A DNA stretch of 64,000 bases from Azospirillum baldaniorum (GCF_003119195.2 NZ_CP022254.1:789501-853500), one strand, 5' to 3'. Shown: positions 43,699 through 53,192, counted from the first letter of the stretch. The notes: generated from the sequence alone by a model not told the origin. Program-made: numbers and translations.

Positions 43699-44391
43699 AT
43701 GCCTCTGCGCTCCGCGCCCCCTCTCGCCGACAAGGACCCCTTCGACATCGACGAGGCGTTTCGGCGCCTGCGCCAAGCTGTGGCCGGACGCCCGAAGGCC
43801 GCCATGTTCGCCCTGCGCGACCGCGGCTACGCCAGCCCCTTCGAGCAGCTGGTCGGCAGCCTGATCTCCGCGCGGACCCGCGACGAGACGACCATCGTGG
43901 TGTGCGAGCGGCTGTTCGCGGTGGCGCGCACGCCGCAACAGATGGTCGCCCTGACGCCGGCGGAGCTGACGCGTCTGCTCGACGGCGCGACTTTTCCCGA
44001 GCCGAAGGCCCGGGACATCCGGGCGCTGTCCCGCCGCATCATCACGGAGCACGACGGCGAGGTTCCCGACACGCCGGACGCCCTGATGGCCTTCCACGGA
44101 GTCGGTCCGAAGATCGCGGCGCTGACCCTGGCGGTCGGCTTCGGCATTCCGGCGGTGGCGGTGGACGTGCATGTGCACCGGATCGTCAACCGCTGGGGCT
44201 TCGTCGCCGCCCCGACGCCGGAGCGCACCATGGTCGCGCTGATGGAGCTGCTGCCCCGCCATTACTGGGTGGAGATCAACGAGCGGCTGGTGCCCTTCGG
44301 CAAATGGATCTGCACCGGCGACCGCCCGCGCTGCTCGACCTGCGCCATGCTGTCCATGTGCCGGCAGGTGGGGGTGACGACCCACCGCTGA
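43699..44391 (+). CDS. nth: Endonuclease III family DNA glycosylase
   Basis: A 230-aa base-excision repair glycosylase/AP lyase. Seen are the helix-hairpin-helix (FHGVGPKIAALTL) with the catalytic lysine, the catalytic aspartate in AVDVHVHRIVNRWG, and the [4Fe-4S] ligands spaced C-x6-C-x2-C-x5-C at the C-terminus. It is somewhat unlike the main Nth of E. coli (VHVHRIVN instead of THIFRV), so it may be a paralogue. The start is uncertain: ATG 43699 has no clear ribosome binding site, and an ATG at 43633 is also open. Confidence 0.85.
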   Translation: MPLRSAPPLADKDPFDIDEAFRRLRQAVAGRPKAAMFALRDRGYASPFEQLVGSLISARTRDETTIVVCERLFAVARTPQQMVALTPAELTRLLDGATFPEPKARDIRALSRRIITEHDGEVPDTPDALMAFHGVGPKIAALTLAVGFGIPAVAVDVHVHRIVNRWGFVAAPTPERTMVALMELLPRHYWVEINERLVPFGKWICTGDRPRCSTCAMLSMCRQVGVTTHR

Positions 44392-44533
44392 GGCGGCACG
44401 ACATCGGGATGCCGCACTTCGCCGCAGGCCGCGACAATCGGTTGCGTTTCTGAGAATTTTTTCGCCATTTTTAGCGTGCCCTCGCAGATAGGCAGCCGCC
44501 TTATCTTCAAGACCACGGTATGGAGCGCATGCA

Positions 44534-44989
44534 ATGATTGTGAGAATCCGTTTACGGACGGCGGCCATCCATCGCGCCGCCCTCGCCACCGCAACGCTGA
44601 TCGCCCTGGCCGGCGGGGCCTCGGCGCAGGACAAGCCGGCCGCACCGGGGCCGATCGTCAAGACGCTGCTTCAGGCGACCACCACCGCGGACGGCAAGGC
44701 CTTCGCCTATCCGGACGGCAAGCCGCTGGTGACGGCGCGGCTGGTCGAGCTGCCGCCCGGCGGCGAGATCATCCGTCATCGGCACGCCGTCTCGCCCTTC
44801 ATCTACATCCTGGATGGCGAACTGACCATCGCCAGCGACAGCATGCCGACGCAGGTCTACAAGGCCGGAGACTCCTACATTGAACAGGCGGCGTGGCACA
44901 GCGGTCGCAACCTCAGCGACAAGCCGGTACGGCTGCTGTCGGTCTATCCCGGCGCGGAGGGCGTCGCCCTGTCGGAGCGCCCGCAATAA
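44534..44989 (+). CDS. Periplasmic cupin-domain protein
   Basis: A 151-aa exported protein: a signal peptide (ATATLIALAGGASAQ) and one cupin barrel with motif 1 ELPPGGEIIRHRHAVSPFIYILDGE and motif 2 YKAGDSYIEQAAWHSGRN. The metal-binding histidines of motif 1 (HRH) and one in motif 2 (WHSG) are present. The substrate is unknown; a sensing or detoxifying enzyme role is possible. The gap of 142 bp before it suggests its own promoter, but none is clear. Confidence 0.82.
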   Translation: MIVRIRLRTAAIHRAALATATLIALAGGASAQDKPAAPGPIVKTLLQATTTADGKAFAYPDGKPLVTARLVELPPGGEIIRHRHAVSPFIYILDGELTIASDSMPTQVYKAGDSYIEQAAWHSGRNLSDKPVRLLSVYPGAEGVALSERPQ

Positions 44990-45101
44990 AACCGCTCGCC
45001 GGAGCGGAGCGCGGCGGTTTGATTCACGTCATCGCGGGCGGCGGTGAAGCTCGGCCATGGTCACTGCCCGTCCGTTGCCCAATCCATCCAGGGACCCCGC
45101 G

Positions 45102-45344
45102 ATGATCCTTTACGCCCTGCGCTGCGCCTGCGGCCATGAATTCGAACAGTGGTTCAGGAATATGGCCGATTACGACACTCAAAAGGCCGAGGGTCTGTCC
45201 TGCCCGTCCTGCGGCGGGACCGAGGTGTCGAAGGCGATCATGGCGCCGCGCGTCGGCGCGTCGAAGCCGTCGCCCGCGCCGATGCCCGCCTGCAACCCGT
45301 CCGGCTGCGGCAACGCCATGTGCCCGATGTCGCAGATGGCCTGA
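45102..45344 (+). CDS. DUF1178-like zinc-ribbon protein
   Basis: An 80-aa protein starting MILYALRCACGHEFEQWFRN, followed by a second C-x2-C (SCPSCGG) and KAIMAP, the pattern of DUF1178 proteins, which are related to FmdB-type zinc ribbons. Most DUF1178 proteins are about 140 aa; this one ends after a short Cys-containing tail (GCGNAMCPM) and is therefore short. AGGGA stands upstream of the chosen ATG; an in-frame codon 45 nt upstream adds unrelated residues. Function unknown. Confidence 0.7.
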   Translation: MILYALRCACGHEFEQWFRNMADYDTQKAEGLSCPSCGGTEVSKAIMAPRVGASKPSPAPMPACNPSGCGNAMCPMSQMA

Positions 45345-45370
45345 AAAGGGGTGCCTGAGAAGGCCGCGGC

Positions 45371-46282
45371 CTACCGCCGTCCGCGTCCGCCGCTGCTGAG
45401 CGGCGGCAGGGCGCCGGTGGTCAGCTCCTCCCGGCGGCGGCCGCTGCCGAAGCTCGGCTCGCGGCGCTGATCGCGTGGGCCGTCGTTGCGCGGCGCCGGC
45501 CGCGCGGCGTTGGCCCGCCCGCTGCGCCACCACGCGAAGCCGATGCCGAGCACCGTCGCCCCGATCACCCCCATCACCCCGTAGCGGGCGCCGTTGGCGG
45601 CCCAGCCCGGCAGCATCGATCCGCTGTCCGCCGCCGCCTCGACCGCCGGCACCGGCTGACCGGACGGCGTGGTCGCGGTGACGCTGGCCCGCGGCGCGGC
45701 TTGCGGCACAGGCCCCTGTCCATGCCCCTGTGAAGACGCCGTGGCGGAGGTGGCGGGGGCCGACGAAGCGGGCGCGCCGGATGGGCCGCCCGACGAGGAA
45801 CTGTTGCTGGTCACGGGCGGGCCGGCGCTGAACTGCGCGCCGCCGCCGATGCTGCCCGTTCCGCTGTCGATCCGCTGGGTGGGCGCGGCGCGGGGCACCA
45901 CCTCGCGCTGCGGCTCGCGCGGCGCTTGGCCGGGACCGCCGCCGCCGACCTTCTGCTGGGTGAGGTTCCCGACCGTCGCGGGGGCCTTGCCCTCCCGCTC
46001 GCCCATCATCTTGGCGATGGTCGCCTTGTCGAGCTGGTTGGTCACCGGCAGTCCGTGGGCGGCCTGATACTTGCCGAGCGCCGCCTTCGTCTCGGCGTGC
46101 ATCTGGCCGTTGGCCCGCCCGCCGATGTTGTAGCCCTTCTCCTTCAGGATGGTCTGGGCCCATTGGATGTCCGCCGTCGATTGCGCCCGGATCGGAGCGC
46201 TTGCCAGCAGACCCGCCGCCAGAACCGGCACCACCACAGCCAACGCGACCGCGCGGCGCGCGCGGTGCGAACCACCCGTCAT
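45371..46282 (-). CDS. Exported peptidoglycan-binding domain protein
   Basis: A 303-aa protein with a signal peptide (RRAVALAVVVPVLAAGLLAS, cleavage near IRAQ), a PG_binding_1 domain at about residues 33-90 (QWAQTILKEKGYNIGGRANG, TKAALGKYQAAHGLPVTN), a long Ser/Gly/Pro/Ala-rich linker and a C-terminal transmembrane segment (YGVMGVIGATVLGIGFAWW) with a basic tail. It would be held at the inner membrane and reach peptidoglycan. The start is the ATG with GGAGG 6 nt upstream, rather than the two upstream ATGs. Confidence 0.78.
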   Translation of the reverse strand: MTGGSHRARRAVALAVVVPVLAAGLLASAPIRAQSTADIQWAQTILKEKGYNIGGRANGQMHAETKAALGKYQAAHGLPVTNQLDKATIAKMMGEREGKAPATVGNLTQQKVGGGGPGQAPREPQREVVPRAAPTQRIDSGTGSIGGGAQFSAGPPVTSNSSSSGGPSGAPASSAPATSATASSQGHGQGPVPQAAPRASVTATTPSGQPVPAVEAAADSGSMLPGWAANGARYGVMGVIGATVLGIGFAWWRSGRANAARPAPRNDGPRDQRREPSFGSGRRREELTTGALPPLSSGGRGRR

Positions 46283-46522
46283 GACCATCCTCCGTCCGAA
46301 ACGCCAACCGACCATCGCCTGTCCACTATCGTGGATGCGCGATCGTGTTACCAGATTGCGGCGGATTTCCGGGCGCGATTTTTGTGCGCCTGCGTTGCGG
46401 CGGCATCAGGTCCCCTCCCCCTTGGCGCCCCCGGAAGGCCCGGCCGTTTCCCCATCCGTTAACCGATGCGCGCGCAAAAACGTGGTATAGACTTCGTCAG
46501 GCGTTATGTGGGAGGCCGTGGC

Positions 46523-46783
46523 ATGGCGACTCTGAGACACGCGATCCTGGCGGGCGCAACGCTGCTGCTGGCGGCCTGCGGCAGCACCCCGGCCTACCGG
46601 GAGTGGACGGCCACGGAAACCACGGCGACCGCCGCCTACGATGAGTGCATCGAGCAGGTGGACAACACCATGCGCCTGCGCGGCTATCCCTACCGCCCGC
46701 TGCCGGAAACGCCGCAATTCCGCTACCGCAAGGAAATCTTCGCCCTGTGCATGCGGCGCAAGGGCTACACGGCGGACGATTGA
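46523..46783 (+). CDS. Small lipoprotein
   Basis: An 86-aa lipoprotein: the signal peptide ends in the lipobox LLAAC at about residue 20, and the mature part has two further cysteines (YDECIEQ, FALCMRRKGY). GGAGG lies 7 nt before the ATG. It converges on the next gene with a 7-bp gap. The family is not recognised; the C-terminal CMRRKGY pattern is common in small proteobacterial lipoproteins. Confidence 0.72.
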   Translation: MATLRHAILAGATLLLAACGSTPAYREWTATETTATAAYDECIEQVDNTMRLRGYPYRPLPETPQFRYRKEIFALCMRRKGYTADD

Positions 46784-46790
46784 GCGCTCG

Positions 46791-47228
46791 TCACGGCCCC
46801 GGCAGGCCGTAGCGCAGATACAGCACCCCGCCGATCAGCAGCCCGGCCAGCACCACCGCGGCGTAAAATTTCAGGGGCAGCGGGACCTTCTCCCGCCGTC
46901 GCGGCCCCTTGGCCGCGGTCCTGGCCTTGGCGGAACGGGGCGCGCCCCTCGCCGGAACGGCTTGCCGTCCCGCCCCGACCGCTCCCCCCTGGTTGGGGTC
47001 GTGCAGCTCGATGAGCTTCCAGTTGAACTCGATCCCGTCGCCGCCGGCCCCGGCGTTGTGGTCGAGCTGGATCAGGCGGAAATAGGCGCGCGGATTCACC
47101 CGCACCATCAGGTTGAAGCGGGCGCGGGCGTGGTCGAGATCCTCCCCGACCTCCAGCGTCTTCCAGCCCTTGCCACGCGCCTTCTGGATGGCGAAGCGCG
47201 TCGGCTGGCCGGCGGCAACAGGCGCCAT
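46791..47228 (-). CDS. Hypothetical protein with C-terminal membrane anchor
   Basis: A 145-aa protein with a folded N-terminal part of about 85 residues (TRFAIQKARGKGWKTLEVG, PRAYFRLIQLDHN, FNWKLIELHDP), a basic linker, and one transmembrane segment near the C-terminus (FYAAVVLAGLLIGGVLYLRY). I do not recognise the family. It lies 48 bp downstream of the GH1 beta-glucosidase gene on the same strand and may be cotranscribed with it. Confidence 0.65.
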   Translation of the reverse strand: MAPVAAGQPTRFAIQKARGKGWKTLEVGEDLDHARARFNLMVRVNPRAYFRLIQLDHNAGAGGDGIEFNWKLIELHDPNQGGAVGAGRQAVPARGAPRSAKARTAAKGPRRREKVPLPLKFYAAVVLAGLLIGGVLYLRYGLPGP

Positions 47229-47276
47229 GATCGCAACCCCATACCCTTGAGCCGGGCCCCCCTTGAACCGAGCCTC

Positions 47277-48725
47277 TCAAGCCGAGGTCGGAACGCCCTT
47301 CTTGCGGATCACGTCGGCGTACCAGTGGTAGCTGGCCTTGGGACGGCGCTCCAGGGTCTGGCGGTCCACCTCGATCAGGCCGAAGCGGCGCTGGTAACCC
47401 TCGGCCCACTCGAAGTTGTCCAGCAGGCTCCACACGAACCAGCCCCGCAGGTCGACCCCCTCCTCCAACGCCTGATGACCGGCCAGGATGTGGCGGCGCA
47501 GGTAGCTGATGCGGTCGTTGTCCTGGACGAAGCCCTTCGGCCCGGTCTGCTCGGGATAGGCGGCACCGTTCTCCATCACGTAGACCGGGGGGTTGCCGTA
47601 CTCCTGCTTCAGCTCGATCAGGATCTCGGCGATGCCGTCGGGCTCCACCGGCCAGCCCATCCCGGTCGTCGGCGTGCCTTCCGGCGGGGAGCCGTAGCCG
47701 GTGCCGAACAGGCCCGCCGGGTCCGGCTGCTGGTGCATCCGGCTGTAGTAGTTGATGCCCAGGAAGTCGATGGGCTGGCGGATCGCCTCCAGGTCGCCGG
47801 CCTTGACCAGGGGGGCGAAGCCATCGCGCAGCAGTTCCGGATACTCCCCACGCAGCAGCGGGTCGAGGCAGGCGCGGTTCCACACCGCGTCCCACATCAG
47901 CGAGGCCGCGTAATTGGCGTCCAGCCCGCCGACCGGCCAGACCGGCTGGAGCGACAGCACGGTGCCGAGCTGCCAGCCCTTGGCCCCGCCCGCGGCGCGC
48001 AGAGCCTTCAGCGCCATGCCCTGGGCGAGGTTCTGGTGGTGGATCGCCTTGAAATAGTTGCCCTTGCCGGTCATCCCCGGCGCGTGCCCGCCCAGCCCGT
48101 GGCCGAAGATGGCGTGGACGGACGGCTCGTTCAGCATGGTCCAGTGCTTGGCTCGGTCGCCGATCCGCGCGGCGACAAGCTGGGCGTAGTCGGTGAACCA
48201 GCCGGCGATGTCCCGATTGGTCCAGCCGCCGCGGTCCTGGAGCGCCTGGGGCAGGTCCCAATGGTACAGGCAGGGCCAGGGCGCGATGCCCTTGGCCAGC
48301 AGCGCGTCGGTCAGCCGGTCGTAGAAGTCCAGCCCCTCGGCGTTGGCCGGGCCGGTGCCGGTCGGCTGGACGCGCGGCCAGGCGACGGAGAAGCGATAGG
48401 CGTTCATCCCCGCCTTCGCCATCAGGTCCACATCCTCGGCGTAGCGGTTGTAATGGTCGCAGGCCACGTCGCCGGTGTCGCCGTTCGCCACCTTGCCGAA
48501 GGAATGGCTGAAGGTGTCCCACACGCTGGGGCCGCGCCCGCCGGCGGTGACCGCCCCCTCGATCTGGTAGGAGGAGGTCGAGGCACCCCAGACGAACTTG
48601 TCGGGAAAGGCGGCCAGCACTTCCGACGGCTGGGCCACCGCGGCACGGCGCGTGGTCAGAAAGGCCCCGGCCGAGGCCGCCAGCCCGGTGGCCGCCGCCG
48701 CCTTCAGGAAACTCCGCCGCCGCAT
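47277..48725 (-). CDS. Exported GH1 beta-glucosidase
   Basis: A 482-aa glycoside hydrolase family 1 enzyme that cleaves beta-linked glucosides. The core starts FPDKFVWGASTSSYQIEGA; the acid/base glutamate is in TMLNEPSV and the nucleophile glutamate in YVMENGAAYP, both intact. A twin-arginine type leader (RRRSFLKAAAATGLAASAG) precedes it, so the enzyme is probably exported folded to the periplasm, which is uncommon for GH1 enzymes. AGAGGA lies 8 nt before the ATG. Likely substrates are plant or microbial beta-glucosides. Confidence 0.9.
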   Translation of the reverse strand: MRRRSFLKAAAATGLAASAGAFLTTRRAAVAQPSEVLAAFPDKFVWGASTSSYQIEGAVTAGGRGPSVWDTFSHSFGKVANGDTGDVACDHYNRYAEDVDLMAKAGMNAYRFSVAWPRVQPTGTGPANAEGLDFYDRLTDALLAKGIAPWPCLYHWDLPQALQDRGGWTNRDIAGWFTDYAQLVAARIGDRAKHWTMLNEPSVHAIFGHGLGGHAPGMTGKGNYFKAIHHQNLAQGMALKALRAAGGAKGWQLGTVLSLQPVWPVGGLDANYAASLMWDAVWNRACLDPLLRGEYPELLRDGFAPLVKAGDLEAIRQPIDFLGINYYSRMHQQPDPAGLFGTGYGSPPEGTPTTGMGWPVEPDGIAEILIELKQEYGNPPVYVMENGAAYPEQTGPKGFVQDNDRISYLRRHILAGHQALEEGVDLRGWFVWSLLDNFEWAEGYQRRFGLIEVDRQTLERRPKASYHWYADVIRKKGVPTSA

Positions 48726-48868
48726 ACCGAATTCCTCTCGCCGTCCGGGTCGTCCGCGACAATGTAAGAAGACCGGGCGTCAGCGCAACAGGCGCCTCGC
48801 ATCGGAATGCCCGTGCCACCGGATTGGCCGGTGTAGGCGTAACCTGGACCGTGGGGTATTATGACGCC

Positions 48869-49063
48869 ATGAACGGACTCGTCATGTTTCTGCTGATCGT
48901 GGCGCTCGGCCTCGTCGTGGCGTCGCTGTTCTCCGGGCTGTTCTTCATGGCGCGCGGCGGACAGGGCGATTCGCGCAAATCGAACCGGGCGATGCGGATG
49001 CGCGTGGCGCTCCAGGGGGTGGCGCTGGTGCTGTTCCTGCTCGCCATCCTGACCCACGGCTGA
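48869..49063 (+). CDS. Small HIG1/twin-transmembrane protein
   Basis: A 64-aa membrane protein with two hydrophobic segments (GLVMFLLIVALGLVVASLF and LQGVALVLFLLAIL) joined by a basic loop containing KSNRAMRMRVALQG, the pattern of alphaproteobacterial HIG1-domain proteins, which associate with respiratory complexes. The ATG at 48869 is chosen over an upstream codon that adds 15 unrelated residues. It lies 21 bp before the adenosyltransferase gene and is probably cotranscribed with it. Confidence 0.75.
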   Translation: MNGLVMFLLIVALGLVVASLFSGLFFMARGGQGDSRKSNRAMRMRVALQGVALVLFLLAILTHG

Positions 49064-49084
49064 TTGAGGATACCCGCAGAAATC

Positions 49085-49654
49085 ATGGTCAAGCTGACCC
49101 GCATCTACACCCGCGGCGGGGACCGCGGCCAGACTTCGCTCGGCGACGGGCGCCGCGTGCCCAAGCATGACCCGCGCGTCACCGCCTACGGCACGGTGGA
49201 CGAGGCGAACGCCGTCATCGGGCTGGTCCGGCTGCACACCGCGGACCAGCCGGAGACCGACGCCATGCTGGCGCGAATCCAGAACGACCTGTTCGATCTG
49301 GGTGCCGACCTTTGCACGCCGGAGTCGGAAGACCCGCCCTACCCACCGCTGCGCATCCTGGAGTCGCAGGTGGACCGGCTGGAGGCGGAGATCGACGCGA
49401 TGAACGCCGACCTCGCCCCGCTCAACTCCTTCATCCTGCCCGGCGGCGCGCCGGCGGCGGCGCACCTGCATCTGGCCCGCACCGTGGTGCGCCGCGCCGA
49501 ACGGCTGATGACCGAGCTGGCGGAGGTGGAGCCGGTCAATCCGGCGGCGGTGAAGTACGCCAACCGCCTGTCCGACCACCTGTTCGTGCTCAGCCGGAAA
49601 CTGAACGCCAACGGAACGGCCGACGTGCTGTGGGTTCCGGGCGCAAACCGTTGA
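49085..49654 (+). CDS. pduO: Cob(I)alamin adenosyltransferase, PduO type
   Basis: This 189-aa enzyme transfers the adenosyl group of ATP to reduced cobalamin or cobyrinate, forming the Co-C bond. The family N-terminus KLTRIYTRGGDRGQTSLGDG and the later RTVVRRAERL and YANRLSDHLFVLSR blocks are all present. The start is the ATG at 49085; TTG codons upstream are less likely. It completes, some 36 kb away, the corrin pathway encoded at the left of the window. The product name cobO is sometimes used, but the sequence is PduO-type and unrelated to CobA/CobO. Confidence 0.93.
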   Translation: MVKLTRIYTRGGDRGQTSLGDGRRVPKHDPRVTAYGTVDEANAVIGLVRLHTADQPETDAMLARIQNDLFDLGADLCTPESEDPPYPPLRILESQVDRLEAEIDAMNADLAPLNSFILPGGAPAAAHLHLARTVVRRAERLMTELAEVEPVNPAAVKYANRLSDHLFVLSRKLNANGTADVLWVPGANR

Positions 49655-49693
49655 TGCAATTCCGCCTCCTTCGCGCTTGCGGCGTAGGCGGCG

Positions 49694-49722
49694 TTGACAG
49701 CCAAAACGTCAACTCCTATGGT
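49694..49722 (+). promoter_or_regulatory. Sigma-70 promoter of etfB with overlapping inverted repeat
   Basis: TTGACA (49694-49699) and TATGGT (49717-49722) are spaced by 17 bp, 77 bp before the etfB start. A perfect 6-bp inverted repeat GTTGAC/GTCAAC (49693-49698 and 49708-49713) overlaps the -35 box and could bind a repressor. Confidence 0.7.
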
Positions 49723-49799
49723 CGCAGCGCTGTCACAAGCTGCCCGATTCGGCGCCAGCGGCGAAGGTGCGCCTGCATAATTCAAGAAAAGGGTGGGAT

Positions 49800-50549
49800 A
49801 TGAAGGTCCTCGTCCCGGTCAAGCGGGTGGTCGATTACAACGTCAAGATCCGCGTCAAGGCGGACGGTTCCGGCGTTGAGACCGCCAACGTGAAGATGAG
49901 CATGAACCCCTTCGACGAGATCGCCGTCGAAGAGGCCGTCCGCCTCAAGGAAGCCGGCACGGCGACCGAGGTCATCGTGGTCACCGTCGGCCCGACGGCC
50001 GCGCAGGAGACGCTGCGCACCGGCCTCGCCATGGGCGCCGACCGCGGCATCCTGGTCCAGACCGACGCCGAGACGCAGCCGCTGGCCGTCGCCAAGGTGC
50101 TCAAGGCGCTGGTCGACAAGGAAGGCCCGACGCTGGTCATCCTCGGCAAGCAGGCGATCGACGACGACTGCAACCAGACCGGCCAGATGCTCGCCGCCCT
50201 GCTGGGCTGGCCGCAGGGCACCTTCGCCTCCAAGGTCGTGCCGGGCGAGGGCTCGGTCACCGTGACCCGCGAGATCGACGGCGGCCTGGAGACGGTGCAG
50301 CTGACGCTGCCAGCGGTCGTCACCGCCGACCTGCGCCTCAACGAGCCGCGCTACGCCTCGCTGCCCAACATCATGAAGGCCAAGAAGAAGCCCATCGAGA
50401 CGCTGGCCCCCGACGCGCTGGGGGTCGACGTGGCGCCGCGCCTGACCACGCTCAAGGTCGCCGAGCCGGCCAAGCGCAAGGCCGGCGTCAAGGTCGCCGA
50501 CGTCGCCGCCCTGGTCGACAAGCTGAAGAACGAAGCCCGCGCGATCTGA
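49800..50549 (+). CDS. etfB: Electron transfer flavoprotein beta subunit
   Basis: EtfB is the AMP-containing subunit of the ETF heterodimer, which takes electrons from acyl-CoA and other dehydrogenases and passes them to ETF:quinone oxidoreductase. The 249-aa protein starts [20 protein letters not shown] and contains [31 protein letters not shown] and the C-terminal block [13 protein letters not shown], all diagnostic. AAAAGGG lies close before the ATG. A good sigma-70 promoter stands upstream, and etfA follows 35 bp after it. Confidence 0.97.
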   Translation: MKVLVPVKRVVDYNVKIRVKADGSGVETANVKMSMNPFDEIAVEEAVRLKEAGTATEVIVVTVGPTAAQETLRTGLAMGADRGILVQTDAETQPLAVAKVLKALVDKEGPTLVILGKQAIDDDCNQTGQMLAALLGWPQGTFASKVVPGEGSVTVTREIDGGLETVQLTLPAVVTADLRLNEPRYASLPNIMKAKKKPIETLAPDALGVDVAPRLTTLKVAEPAKRKAGVKVADVAALVDKLKNEARAI

Positions 50550-50584
50550 GGGGCCAGTGCGCCTTGAAGGGAAAGTGATCTGAC

Positions 50585-51523
50585 ATGTCCATTCTCGTCA
50601 TTGCCGAACACGACAACGCCGCGCTGAAGGCGGCCACGCTGAACGCGGTCAGCGCCGCCGCCAAGATCGGCGGAGAGATCCACGTGCTGGTCGCCGGCCA
50701 GGGGGCCCAGGCCGTCGCCGAGGCCGCCGCCACGGTGGCCGGCGTGGCCAAGGTGCTGCTGGCCGACGACGCGGCCTACGCCCACCCGCTGCCGGAGAAC
50801 GTCGCGCCGCTGGTCGTCAATCTCGCCAAGGGCTACGGCCATGTGCTGGCCGCCGCCTCGTCGGAGGGCAAGAACCTGCTGCCGCGCGTCGCCGCGCTGC
50901 TCGACGTCGCGGCGATCTCCGACATCACCGGGGTGGTCTCCGCCGACACCTTCGAGCGGCCGATCTACGCCGGCAACGCCATCGCCACGGTGAAGTCCGC
51001 CGACCCGATCAAGGTCGTCACGGTGCGCACCACCGCCTTCGAGGCGGCCGCCGCCACGGGCGGCTCGGCGACGGTCGAGAGCATCGCCGGGACGGGCGAC
51101 GCCGGTTCGGCCAGGTTCGTCGGCCAGGAGCTGACCAAGTCGGAGCGTCCGGAGCTGACCCAGGCCAAGATCGTCGTGTCGGGCGGCCGCGGCATGCAGT
51201 CGGGCGAGAACTTCAAGCTGCTGGAGGCGCTGGCCGACAAGCTGGGGGCCGCGGTCGGCGCCAGCCGCGCGGCGGTGGACGCCGGCTTCGTGCCCAACGA
51301 CTACCAGGTCGGCCAGACCGGCAAGATCGTGGCGCCCGAGCTGTACATCGCCGTCGGCATCTCCGGTGCCATCCAGCACCTCGCCGGCATGAAGGACAGC
51401 AAGGTCATCGTCGCGATCAACAAGGACGAGGAGGCCCCGATCTTCCAGGTCGCCGACTACGGCCTCGTCGCCGACCTGTTCAAGGCGGTGCCGGAGCTGA
51501 CGGCCGCGCTGGACAAGGCGTAA
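50585..51523 (+). CDS. etfA: Electron transfer flavoprotein alpha subunit
   Basis: EtfA is the FAD-binding subunit. The 312-aa protein has an N-terminal domain starting [10 protein letters not shown] and the C-terminal FAD domain with [40 protein letters not shown] and [17 protein letters not shown], the ETF alpha signature. It directly follows etfB and precedes a 3-hydroxyacyl-CoA dehydrogenase gene, so the three probably form a beta-oxidation/PHB-linked operon. Confidence 0.97.
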   Translation: MSILVIAEHDNAALKAATLNAVSAAAKIGGEIHVLVAGQGAQAVAEAAATVAGVAKVLLADDAAYAHPLPENVAPLVVNLAKGYGHVLAAASSEGKNLLPRVAALLDVAAISDITGVVSADTFERPIYAGNAIATVKSADPIKVVTVRTTAFEAAAATGGSATVESIAGTGDAGSARFVGQELTKSERPELTQAKIVVSGGRGMQSGENFKLLEALADKLGAAVGASRAAVDAGFVPNDYQVGQTGKIVAPELYIAVGISGAIQHLAGMKDSKVIVAINKDEEAPIFQVADYGLVADLFKAVPELTAALDKA

Positions 51524-51577
51524 CCGGCCAGTCCTCCTCGGAAGACCAGCGGCCCAAAGACAAGCGGGAAAGCTCAT

Positions 51578-52456
51578 ATGTCCACGATCAAGAAGATTGG
51601 CATCATCGGTGCCGGCCAGATGGGCAGCGGCATCGCCCACGTCTGCGCGCAGGCGGGGTACGAGGTCGTCATCTCCGACATCAGCCCGGAGATTCTGCAG
51701 AAGTCGGTGGCCGCCATCTCCAAGAACATGGACCGTCAGGTTCAGAAGGGGAAGCTGACGGAGGCCGACAAGACGGCGGCGATCGCCCGCATCGCCACCG
51801 GGTCCGACCTGTCCGTGTTCCATGACGCCGATCTCGTGGTCGAGGCCGCGACGGAGAACGAAGCGCTCAAGCGCGAGATCTTCAAGAAGCTGGTCCCCAA
51901 CCTGAAGCCCGAGGCGCTGATCGCGACGAACACCTCGTCGATCTCGATCACCCGGCTCGCCGCCTCGACGGACCGCCCGTCCAAGTTCATGGGCATGCAT
52001 TTCATGAACCCGGTGCCGGTGATGCAGCTCGTCGAGCTGATCCGCGGCATCGCGACCGACGAGGCGACCTTCAGCGCGATCGCCGAGCTGACGGCGAACA
52101 TCGGCAAGACCGCGGCGGTGGCCGAGGACTTCCCGGCCTTCATCGTCAACCGCATCCTGCTGCCGATGATCAACGAGGCGGTCTACACCCTCTATGAGGG
52201 GGTGGGCGGCGTCCAGGCCATCGACACGGCGCTGAAGCTGGGGGCCAACCACCCGATGGGCCCGCTGGAGCTGGCGGACTTCATCGGCCTGGACACCTGT
52301 CTGGCGGTCATGCAGGTCCTCTACGAGGGTCTGGCCGACAGCAAGTACCGCCCCTGCCCGCTGCTGGTGAAGTATGTCGAGGCCGGCTGGGTCGGACGCA
52401 AGGTCGGACGCGGCTTCTACGACTACTCCAAGAACCCGCCGGTCCCGACCCGCTGA
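51578..52456 (+). CDS. hbd: 3-hydroxybutyryl-CoA dehydrogenase
   Basis: This NAD(P)-dependent enzyme interconverts acetoacetyl-CoA and 3-hydroxybutyryl-CoA. The 292-aa protein has the Rossmann loop [19 protein letters not shown], the SSISITRLA segment, the catalytic histidine in [12 protein letters not shown], and the C-terminal helical domain with [18 protein letters not shown]. Length and layout are normal. It follows etfA by 54 bp and ends before a strong terminator. Butyrate-type beta-oxidation or polyhydroxybutyrate metabolism is the likely setting. Confidence 0.95.
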   Translation: MSTIKKIGIIGAGQMGSGIAHVCAQAGYEVVISDISPEILQKSVAAISKNMDRQVQKGKLTEADKTAAIARIATGSDLSVFHDADLVVEAATENEALKREIFKKLVPNLKPEALIATNTSSISITRLAASTDRPSKFMGMHFMNPVPVMQLVELIRGIATDEATFSAIAELTANIGKTAAVAEDFPAFIVNRILLPMINEAVYTLYEGVGGVQAIDTALKLGANHPMGPLELADFIGLDTCLAVMQVLYEGLADSKYRPCPLLVKYVEAGWVGRKVGRGFYDYSKNPPVPTR

Positions 52457-52486
52457 CGCGGCGGGTCCGAACGGACGCTTTTTGCA

Positions 52487-52524
52487 AAGCCCGCCGCGGG
52501 AAACCGCGGCGGGCTTCGTGCTTT
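52487..52524 (+). terminator. Intrinsic terminator after hbd
   Basis: A 13-bp perfect stem (AAGCCCGCCGCGG at 52487-52499, loop GAAA, complement to 52516) followed by CGTGCTTTT. The T-run is delayed by a few bases, so it is slightly weaker than canonical. Confidence 0.75.
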
Positions 52525-52595
52525 TGCGGAACCGCTGCGCTCGCGCTCTGTTCGTCCCGCAGGGGAAGGGGCGAACAGCGGAAAGGATGGGGGCG

Positions 52596-53192
52596 ATGCG
52601 GCGCGGCTTCCTGACGGTGATCCTCGTGGCCGGACTGTCCGCCCCGGCCCTGGCGCAGGCGCCGGGTTCCGTCCCGGCCTCCCCGTCCTCCTTGTCCCGG
52701 CAGGAGCGCAACTTCATCGCCGAGGCGCTGGCCGACGGCATGGCGGAGCAGGCGCTGGGCAAGCTGGCCCAGGACCGGGCGGAAACCGAGCCGGTCCGCC
52801 GCTTCGCCCGCCGTATGGCCGATGATCACGGGTTGAAGACCGACCGCTTGGCCGGCATGGCGCTGCGCCACGGAATCCCCATCCCCCGCGACCCGAGCCT
52901 GTCCGCCCGTTCCCACATGTCCAGCCTGCGCGACACGCCCGAGGGCGCCTTCGATCGCCGCTACATGGCCGCGGAGGAGGAAACCCACGCCCGCGCCATC
53001 AAGCTGTACGAGGCGCAGGCCGAACGCGGCGGCGAGACGGGCGACTTCGCCCGCGACGCCCTGCCCATGCTGCACAGCCATTTCGAGGAGGCGCGGGGCA
53101 TCATGGCCGAGTTGGCGCGCGGCCCGGCCCCGCCGCAGACCCAGGCGCCGCCGGGAGATGCCCCGCCGGGAACCTCAGGATCGTCGGAGTGA
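52596..53192 (+). CDS. Exported DUF4142 domain protein
   Basis: A 198-aa exported protein. The signal peptide ([20 protein letters not shown]) precedes a ferritin-like helical DUF4142 domain, with [22 protein letters not shown] at its start, [18 protein letters not shown], and [21 protein letters not shown], followed by a Pro-rich tail. The function of the family is not known. AAAGGA lies 8 nt before the ATG; an ATG three codons upstream is also possible. It converges on the TlpA-like gene. Confidence 0.8.
   Translation: MRRGFLTVILVAGLSAPALAQAPGSVPASPSSLSRQERNFIAEALADGMAEQALGKLAQDRAETEPVRRFARRMADDHGLKTDRLAGMALRHGIPIPRDPSLSARSHMSSLRDTPEGAFDRRYMAAEEETHARAIKLYEAQAERGGETGDFARDALPMLHSHFEEARGIMAELARGPAPPQTQAPPGDAPPGTSGSSE

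Noticed and set aside
44987..45022. A possible terminator after the cupin gene
   Set aside because: The AAACCGC/GCGGTTT arms are short, the loop is large and there is no T-run.
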